Source: Hippasteria phrygiana (Eukaryota; Echinodermata; Asteroidea; Valvatida; Goniasteridae). Taken from it: DNA of 64,000 nucleotides. The notes below the pieces were generated by a model. That model saw only the letters and a list, made by a program, of their open reading frames with translations, searched no databases and was not told the origin of the DNA. Shown here piece after piece: positions 55,590 through 64,000 of the stretch. Location: positions 248,001-312,000 of the forward strand of contig JAZGUH010000451.1 of NCBI GenBank assembly GCA_037893225.1, in the 5' to 3' direction. How positions within the stretch are numbered: the first letter of the stretch is position 1; each line of letters opens with the position of its first letter. A program made the translations under genes and the position numbers.

Positions 55590-58500
55590 GAGGTTTGAAT
55601 TTTCTCCACAAATTTTAACTATAGGAAGCCGCCGATGATTGCAACATGTAGCGCCAGATCTAAGCTATCCATACATGTCAAAAATACTGCATTTGGTTGA
55701 TATTTCATGCAATTATGAATGAGTAAAGCAAGTCCATACCCAAGGGAATTTGACATGCATAGAGCAATAAATAGACGGTAATATGTACACAGATGTTGGC
55801 CGGAAAGAAAATAAACATTGCGAGGTTTGAATTTTCTCCACAAGTTTGAACTCTAAGAAGCCGCCGATGATTGCAACATGTAGCGCCAGATCTAAGCTAT
55901 CCATACATGTCAAAATTACTGCATTTGGTTGATATTTCATGCAATTATAAATGAGTAAAGCAAGTCCATACCCCAGGGAATTTGACAGGCATCGAGCAAT
56001 AAATAAAAGGTAATATGCACACAGATGGTGGCCGGAAAGAAAATAAACATTGCGAGGTTTGAATTTTCTCCACAAATGTTAACTCTAAGAAGCCGCAGAT
56101 GATTGCCACATGTAGCGCCAGATCTAAGCTATCCATACATGTCAAAAATACTGCATTTGGTTGATATTTCATGCAATTATGAATGAATAAAGCAAGTCCA
56201 TACCCCAGGGAATTTGACAGGCATGGAGCAATAAATAAAAGGTAATCTGCACACGGATGGTGGCCGGGAAGAAAATAAACATTGCGAGGTTTGAATTTTC
56301 TCCACAAGTTTTAACTCTAAGAAGCCGCCGATAATTGCAACATGTAGCGCCAGATCTAAGCTATCCATACATGTCAAAAATACTGCATTTGGTTGATATT
56401 TCATGCAATTATGAATGAGTAAAGCAAGTCCATACCCAAGGGAATTTGACATGCATAGAGCAATAAATAGACGGTAATATGTACACAGATGTTGGCCGGA
56501 AAGAAAATAAACATTGCGAGGTTTGAATTTTCTCCACAAGTTTGAACTCTAAGAAGCCGCCGATGATTGCAACATGTAGCGCCAGATCTAAGCTATCCAT
56601 ACATGTCAAAATTACTGCATTTGGTTGATATTTCATGCAATTATAAATGAGTAAAGCAAGTCCATACCCCAGGGAATTTGACAGGCATGGAGCAATAAAT
56701 AAAAGGTAATATGCACACGGATGGTGGCCGGGAAGAAAATAAACATTGCGAGGTTTGAATTTTCTCCACAAGTTTTAACTCTAGGAAGCCGCCGATGATT
56801 GCAACATGTAGCGCCGGATCTAAGCTATCCATACATGTCAAAAGTACTGCATTTGGTTGATATTTCATGCAATTATGAATGAATAAAGCAAGTCCATACC
56901 CCAGGGAATTTGACAGGCATGGAGCAATACATAGAAGGTAATATGCACTCAGATGTTGGCCAGAAAGAAAATAAACATTGCGATGTTTGAATTTTCTCCA
57001 CAAGTGTTAATTCTAAGAAGCCGCCGATAATTGCAACATGTAGCGCCAGATCTAAGCTATCCATACATGTCAAAATTACTGAATTTGGTTGATATTTCAT
57101 GCAATTATGAATGAGTAAAGCAAGTCCATACCCCAGGGAATTTGACATGCATGGAGCAATAAATAGACGGTAACATGTACACAGATGTTGGCCGGAAAGA
57201 AAATAAACATTGCGAGGTTTGAATTTTCTCCACAAGTTTTAACTCTAAGAAGCCGCCGATAATTGCAACATGTAGCGCCAGATCTAAGCTATCCATACAT
57301 GTCAAAATAACTGAATTTGGTTGATATTTCATGCAATTATGAATGAGTAAAGCAAGTCCATACCCCAGGGAATTTGACATGCATGGAGCAATAAATAGAC
57401 CGTAATATGTACACAGATGTTGGCCGGAAAGAAAATAAACATTGCGAGGTTTGAATTTTCTCCACAAGTTTGAACTCTAAGAAGCCGCCGATGATTGCAA
57501 CATGTAGCGCCAGATCTAAGCTATCCATACATGTCAACATTACTGCATTTGGTTGATATTTCAGGCAATTATAAATGAGTAAAGCAAGTCCATACCCCAG
57601 GGAATTTGACAGGCATGGAGCAATAAATAAAAGGTAATATGCACACAGACGGTGGCCGGAAAGAAAATAAACATTGCGAGGTTTGAATTTTCTCCACAAG
57701 TGTTAACTCTAAGAAGCCGCCGATAATTGCAACATGTAGCGCCAGATCTAAGCTATCCATACATGTCAAAAATACTGCATTTGGTTGATATTTCATGCAA
57801 TTATGAATGAGTAAAGCAAGTCCATACCCAAGGGAATTTGACATGCATAGAGCAATAAATAGACGGTAATATGTACACAGATGTTGGCCGGAAAGAAAAT
57901 AAACATTGCGAGGTTTGAATTTTCTCCACAAGTTTGAACTCTAAGAAGCCGCCGATGATTGCAACATGTAGCGCCAGATCTAAGCTATCCATACATGTCA
58001 AAATTACTGCATTTGGTTGATATTTCATGCAATTATAAATGAGTAAAGCAAGTCCATACCCCAGGGAATTTGACAGGCATCGAGCAATAAATAAAAGGTA
58101 ATATGCACACAGATGGTGGCCGGAAAGAAAATAAACATTGCGAGGTTTGAATTTTCTCCACAAATGTTAACTCTAAGAAGCCGCAGATGATTGCCACATG
58201 TAGCGCCAGATCTAAGCTATCCATACATGTCAAAAATACTGCATTTGGTTGATATTTCATGCAATTATGAATGAATAAAGCAAGTCCATACCCCAGGGAA
58301 TTTGACAGGCATGGAGCAATAAATAAAAGGTAATCTGCACACGGATGGTGGCCGGGAAGAAAATAAACATTGCGAGGTTTGAATTTTCTCCACAAGTTTT
58401 AACTCTAAGAAGCCGCCGATAATTGCAACATGTAGCGCCAGATCTAAGCTATCCATACATGTCAAAAATACTGCATTTGGTTGATATTTCATGCAATTAT

Positions 58501-59340
58501 GAATGAGTAAAGCAAGTCCATACCCCAGGGAATTTGACATGCATGGAGCAATAAATAGACGGTAACATGTACACAGATGTTGGCCGGAAAGAAAATAAAC
58601 ATTGCGAGGTTTGAATTTTCTCCACAAGTTTGAACTCTAAGAAGCCGCCGATGATTGCAACATGTAGCGCCAGATCTAAGCTATCCATACATGTCAAAAT
58701 TACTGCATTTGGTTGATATTTCATGCAATTATAAATGAGTAAAGCAAGTCCATACCCCAGGGAATTTGACAGGCATCGAGCAATAAATAAAAGGTAATAT
58801 GCACACAGATGGTGGCCGGAAAGAAAATAAACATTGCGAGGTTTGAATTTTCTCCACAAATGTTAACTCTAAGAAGCCGCAGATGATTGCCACATGTAGC
58901 GCCAGATCTAAGCTATCCATACATGTCAAAAATACTGCATTTGGTTGATATTTCATGCAATTATGAATGAATAAAGCAAGTCCATACCCCAGGGAATTTG
59001 ACAGGCATGGAGCAATAAATAAAAGGTAATCTGCACACGGATGGTGGCCGGGAAGAAAATAAACATTGCGAGGTTTGAATTTTCTCCACAAGTTTTAACT
59101 CTAAGAAGCCGCCGATAATTGCAACATGTAGCGCCAGATCTAAGCTATCCATACATGTCAAAAATACTGCATTTGGTTGATATTTCATGCAATTATGAAT
59201 GAGTAAAGCAAGTCCATACCCAAGGGAATTTGACATGCATAGAGCAATAAATAGACGGTAATATGTACACAGATGTTGGCCGGAAAGAAAATAAACATTG
59301 CGAGGTTTGAATTTTCTCCACAAGTTTGAACTCTAAGAAG
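55590..59340. repeat. Block D: island of a distinct monomer family with a 3-monomer (696-bp) rhythm
   Basis: The 232-bp phase is kept, but the alleles differ from those on both sides: AAAATACTGC at 1-10, TACCCAAGGG, ATAAATGAG, GGCATCGAGC, ATAAAAGG with GATGGTGGCC, AAGTTTGAAC, and the double change GCAGATGATTGCCAC (positions 185 and 195). The double change lies at 56,097, 58,185 and 58,881; the last two are 696 bp apart. Several alleles, such as ATAAAAGG with ATCTGCACACGG, recall blocks A and B, so this may be older array sequence that survived homogenisation. The domain sits between two copies of the same block C segment (53,541-55,311 and 59,341-61,111). Confidence 0.82.
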
Positions 59341-61111
59341 CCGCCGATAATTGCAACATGTAGCGCCAGATCTAAGCTATCCATACATGTCAAAATGACT
59401 GTATTTGGTTGATATTTCATGCAATTATGAATGAGTAAAGCAAGTCCATACCCCAGGGAAATTGACATGCATGGAGCAATAAATAGACGGTAACATGTAC
59501 ACAGATGTTGGCCGGAAAGAAAATAAACATTGCGAGGTTTGAATTTTCTCCACAAATGTTAACTATAGGAAGCCGCCGATGATTGCAACATGTAGCGCCA
59601 GATCTAAGCTATATATACATGTCAAAATTACTGAATTTGGTTGATATTTCATGCAATTATGAATGAGTAAAGCAAGTCCATACCCCAGGGAATTTGACAT
59701 GCATGGAGCAATAAATAGACGGTAATATGTACACAGATGTTGGCCGGAAAGAAAATAAACATTGCGAGGTTTGAATTTTCTCCACAAGTTTTAACTCTAG
59801 GCAGCCGCCGATGATTGCAACATGTAGCGCCAGATCTAAGCTATCCATACATGTCAAAATTACTGCATTTGGTTGATATTCCATGCAATTATGAATGAGT
59901 AAAGCAAGTCCATACCCCAGGGAATTTGACAGGCATAGAGCAATAAATAGACGGTAACATGTACACAGATGTTGGCCGGAAAGAAAATAAACATTGCGAG
60001 GTTTGAATTTTCTCCACAAGTTTTAACTCTAGGCAGCCGCCGATGATTGCAACATGTAGCGCCAGATCTAAGCTATCCATACATGTCAAAATGACTGTAT
60101 TTGGTTGATATTTCATGCAATTATGAATGAGTAAAGCAAGTCCATACCCAAGGGAATTTGACAGGCATGGAGCAATAAATAGAAGGTAATATGCACACAG
60201 ATGTTGGCCGGAAAGAAAATAAACATTGCGAGGTTTGAATTTTCTCCACAAGTGTTAACTCTAAGAAGCCGCCGATAATTGCAACATGTAGCGCCAGATC
60301 TAAGCTATCCATACATGTCAAAATTACTGAATTTGGTTGATATTTCATGCAATTATGAATGAGTAAAGCAAGTCCATACCCCAGGGAATTTGACATGCAT
60401 GGAGCAATAAATAGACGGTAATATGTACACAGATGTTGGCCGGAAAGAAAATAAACATTGCGAGGTTTGAATTTTCTCCACAAGTTTTAACTCTAAGAAG
60501 CCGCCGATGATTGCAACATGTTGCGCCAGATCTAAGCTATACATACATGTCAAAATTACTGCATCTGGTTGATATTTCATGCAATTATGAATGAGTAAAG
60601 CAAGTCCATACCCCAGGGAATTTGACATGCATGGAGCAATAAATAGACGGTAACATGTACACAGATGTTGGCCGGAAAGAACATAAACATTGCGAGGTTT
60701 GAATTTTCTCCACAAGTTTTAACTCTAGGCAGCCGCCGATGATTGCAACATGTAGCGCCAGATCTAAGCTATCCATACATGTCAAAATTACTGCATTTGG
60801 TTGATATTTCATGCAATTATGAATGAGTAAAGCAAGTCCATACCCCAGGGAATTTGACAGGCATAGAGCAATAAATAGACGGTAACATGTACACAGATGT
60901 TGGCCGGAAAGAAAATAAACATTGCGAGGTTTGAATTTTCTCCACAAGTTTTAACTCTAGGCAGCCGCCGATGATTGCAACATGTAGCGCCAGATCTAAG
61001 CTATCCATACATGTCAAAATGACTGTATTTGGTTGATATTTCATGCAATTATGAATGAGTAAAGCAAGTCCATACCCCAGGGAATTTGACAGGCATGGAG
61101 CAATAAATAGA
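59341..61111 (+). repeat. Segment repeated from 25 monomers upstream, copy 2
   Basis: This is the partner of 53,541-55,311. Its left limit is the abrupt change from block D sequence (AAGTTTGAAC, CTCTAAGAAG) to block C sequence within one monomer at about 59,341. The right limit is near 61,112, where the alleles ACGGTAACATGTAC replace AAGGTAATATGTAC. Confidence 0.87.
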
Positions 61112-62340
61112 CGGTAACATGTACACAGATGTTGGCCGGAAAGAAAATAAACATTGCGAGGTTTGAATTTTCTCCACAAGTGTTAACTCTAAGAAGCCGC
61201 CGATAATTGCAACATGTAGCGCCAGATCTAAGCTATCCATACATGTCAAAATTACTGAATTTGGTTGATATTTCATGCAATTATGAATGAGTAAAGCAAG
61301 TCCATACCCCAGGGAATTTGACATGCATGGAGCAATAAATAGACGGTAATATGTACACAGATGTTGGCCGGAAAGAAAATAAACATTGCGAGGTTTGAAT
61401 TTTCTCCACAAGTTTTAACTCTAAGAAGCCGCCGATGATTGCAACATGTTGCGCCAGATCTAAGCTATACATACATGTCAAAATTACTGCATCTGGTTGA
61501 TATTTCATGCAATTATGAATGAGTAAAGCAAGTCCATACCCCAGGGAATTTGACATGCATGGAGCAATAAATAGACGGTAACATGTACACAGATGTTGGC
61601 CGGAAAGAACATAAACATTGCGAGGTTTGAATTTTCTCCACAAGTTTTAACTCTAGGCAGCCGCCGATGATTGCAACATGTAGCGCCAGATCTAAGCTAT
61701 CCATACATGTCAAAATTACTGCATTTGGTTGATATTTCATGCAATTATGAATGAGTAAAGCAAGTCCATACCCCAGGGAATTTGACAGGCATAGAGCAAT
61801 AAATAGACGGTAACATGTACACAGATGTTGGCCGGAAAGAAAATAAACATTGCGAGGTTTGAATTTTCTCCACAAGTTTTAACTCTAGGCAGCCGCCGAT
61901 GATTGCAACATGTAGCGCCAGATCTAAGCTATCCATACATGTCAAAATGACTGTATTTGGTTGATATTTCATGCAATTATGAATGAGTAAAGCAAGTCCA
62001 TACCCCAGGGAATTTGACAGGCATGGAGCAATAAATAGACGGTAACATGTACACAGATGTTGGCCGGAAAGAAAATAAACATTGCGAGGTTTGAATTTTC
62101 TCCACAAGTGTTAACTCTAAGAAGCCGCCGATAATTGCAACATGTAGCGCCAGATCTAAGCTATCCATACATGTCAAAATTACTGAATTTGGTTGATATT
62201 TCATGCAATTATGAATGAGTAAAGCAAGTCCATACCCCAGGGAATTTGACATGCATGGAGCAATAAATAGACGGTAACATGTACACAGATGTTGGCCGGA
62301 AAGAAAATAAACATTGCGAGGTTTGAATTTTCTCCACAAA
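59341..62340. repeat. Block E: return of block C monomer types
   Basis: About 13 monomers of block C type lie between blocks D and F. A 4-monomer (928-bp) step is visible: the ACATGTTGCG/GCATCTGG monomer recurs near 60,520 and 61,448. That is shorter than the usual 6-monomer unit because the CTATAGGAAG/AAATTGAC and CTATATATAC monomers are missing from the repeat. Confidence 0.75.
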
Positions 62341-64000
62341 TTTTAACTATAGGAAGCCGCCGATGATTGCAACATGTAGCGCCAGATCTAAGCTATCCAT
62401 ACATGTCAAAAATACTGCATTTGGTTGATATTTCATGCAATTATGAATGAGTAAAGCAAGTCCATACCCAAGGGAATTTGACATGCATAGAGCAATAAAT
62501 AGACGGTAATATGTACACAGATGTTGGCCGGAAAGAAAATAAACATTGCGAGGTTTGAATTTTCTCCACAAGTTTGAACTCTAAGAAGCCGCCGATGATT
62601 GCAACATGTAGCGCCAGATCTAAGCTATCCATACATGTCAAAATTACTGCATTTGGTTGATATTTCATGCAATTATAAATGAGTAAAGCAAGTCCATACC
62701 CCAGGGAATTTGACAGGCATCGAGCAATAAATAAAAGGTAATATGCACACAGATGGTGGCCGGAAAGAAAATAAACATTGCGAGGTTTGAATTTTCTCCA
62801 CAAATGTTAACTCTAAGAAGCCGCAGATGATTGCCACATGTAGCGCCAGATCTAAGCTATCCATACATGTCAAAAATACTGCATTTGGTTGATATTTCAT
62901 GCAATTATGAATGAATAAAGCAAGTCCATACCCCAGGGAATTTGACAGGCATGGAGCAATAAATAAAAGGTAATCTGCACACGGATGGTGGCCGGGAAGA
63001 AAATAAACATTGCGAGGTTTGAATTTTCTCCACAAGTTTTAACTCTAAGAAGCCGCCGATAATTGCAACATGTAGCGCCAGATCTAAGCTATCCATACAT
63101 GTCAAAAATACTGCATTTGGTTGATATTTCATGCAATTATGAATGAGTAAAGCAAGTCCATACCCAAGGGAATTTGACATGCATAGAGCAATAAATAGAC
63201 GGTAATATGTACACAGATGTTGGCCGGAAAGAAAATAAACATTGCGAGGTTTGAATTTTCTCCACAAGTTTGAACTCTAAGAAGCCGCCGATGATTGCAA
63301 CATGTAGCGCCAGATCTAAGCTATCCATACATGTCAAAATTACTGCATTTGGTTGATATTTCATGCAATTATAAATGAGTAAAGCAAGTCCATACCCCAG
63401 GGAATTTGACAGGCATCGAGCAATAAATAAAAGGTAATATGCACACAGATGGTGGCCGGAAAGAAAATAAACATTGCGAGGTTTGAATTTTCTCCACAAA
63501 TGTTAACTCTAAGAAGCCGCAGATGATTGCCACATGTAGCGCCAGATCTAAGCTATCCATACATGTCAAAAATACTGCATTTGGTTGATATTTCATGCAA
63601 TTATGAATGAATAAAGCAAGTCCATACCCCAGGGAATTTGACAGGCATGGAGCAATAAATAAAAGGTAATCTGCACACGGATGGTGGCCGGGAAGAAAAT
63701 AAACATTGCGAGGTTTGAATTTTCTCCACAAGTTTTAACTCTAGGAAGCCGCCGATGATTGCAACATGTAGCGCCGGATCTAAGCTATCCATACATGTCA
63801 AAAGTACTGCATTTGGTTGATATTTCATGCAATTATGAATGAATAAAGCAAGTCCATACCCCAGGGAATTTGACAGGCATGGAGCAATACATAGAAGGTA
63901 ATATGCACTCAGATGTTGGCCAGAAAGAAAATAAACATTGCGATGTTTGAATTTTCTCCACAAGTGTTAATTCTAAGAAGCCGCCGATAATTGCAACATG
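62341..64000. repeat. Block F: second occurrence of the block D family, running off the window
   Basis: Bases 62,048 to about 63,418 match 55,320 to about 56,690 at 6,728 bp (29 monomers). The double change at positions 185 and 195 recurs at 62,825 and 63,521, which are 696 bp apart. From 63,672 to the end the sequence matches 56,712-57,040 at 6,960 bp (30 monomers), sharing rare alleles: GGATCT at 63,776 and 56,816, GCACTCAG, CGATGTTTG and GTGTTAATTC. The block continues beyond the window. Confidence 0.83.

Larger units (their letters stand above)
1..64000. repeat. Satellite DNA array, 232-bp monomer, about 275.9 copies, head to tail
   Basis: The entire window is one direct tandem array. 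Fixed landmarks recur every 232 bases, including the BglII hexamer AGATCT at monomer positions 208-213, the run GGCC at 118-121, and ACATGT at 196-201 and 225-230. The phase is unchanged at both ends: the last full monomer ends at 63,800 and the window stops at monomer position 200. I saw no insertion, deletion, inversion or foreign sequence. Copies differ by substitutions at a limited set of sites and are organised into higher-order repeats. Satellites of this kind make up centromeric and pericentromeric heterochromatin in many eukaryotes; that location is inferred here. Taxon and satellite family are not recognised. Both array edges lie outside the window. Confidence 0.98.

Noticed and set aside
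1..64000. CRISPR array, because of regular direct repeats
   Set aside because: There are no unique spacers: the whole 232-bp unit is repeated, and no cas genes are present.
1..64000. CENP-B box
   Set aside because: The segment TTTGGTTGATATTTCATG (monomer 12-29) has a faint likeness, but it lacks the CGGG end and the TTCG core of the known box.
1..64000. Bacterial or phage genomic origin
   Set aside because: A 64-kb pure tandem satellite with nested higher-order repeats and no genes is not known from bacterial chromosomes; it fits eukaryotic heterochromatin.
1..64000. Mobile element or inserted unique sequence inside the array
   Set aside because: The unbroken 232-bp phase and the continuous monomer sequence leave no room for any insertion.

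Overview
The whole window is one uninterrupted tandem satellite array. A 232-bp monomer of about 39% GC is repeated head to tail from base 1 to base 64,000: 275 complete copies plus a final partial copy of 200 bases. I find no gene, RNA gene, transposon, CRISPR array or unique sequence, and neither edge of the array lies inside the window. A long AT-rich satellite built from higher-order repeats (HORs) points to a eukaryotic chromosome, most likely centromeric or pericentromeric heterochromatin. I do not recognise the monomer and cannot name the taxon.

Every landmark I checked keeps the same position modulo 232 from one end to the other, so all monomers differ by base substitutions only. Neighbouring monomers differ at a few percent of sites; the first two differ at 10 of 232 by hand count. 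The variation uses a limited set of recurring alleles at a few dozen sites. Blocks that recur at multiples of 232 bp are almost identical, which is the signature of nested HORs.

Layout. Block A (1 to about 13,180) has a 12-monomer (2,784-bp) HOR with 10- and 11-monomer variants, and its first 1.8 kb recurs 49 monomers downstream. Block B (about 13,180-18,240) is a mixed zone ending in a 5-monomer duplication. Block C (about 18,240-55,310) is the most homogenised part, based on a 6-monomer (1,392-bp) HOR with tandem duplications of 2, 6, 10 and 21 monomers laid over it. Block D (about 55,590-59,340) is an island of a different monomer family with a 3-monomer (696-bp) rhythm. Block E (about 59,340-62,340) returns to block C types. 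Block F (about 62,340-64,000) returns to block D types.

Most monomers carry a minus-strand open frame of 120 codons across the monomer junction. It begins at TTG, is cut to 74 codons by a common allele, and changes frame in each copy because 232 is not a multiple of three. I treat it as a by-product of the repeat.
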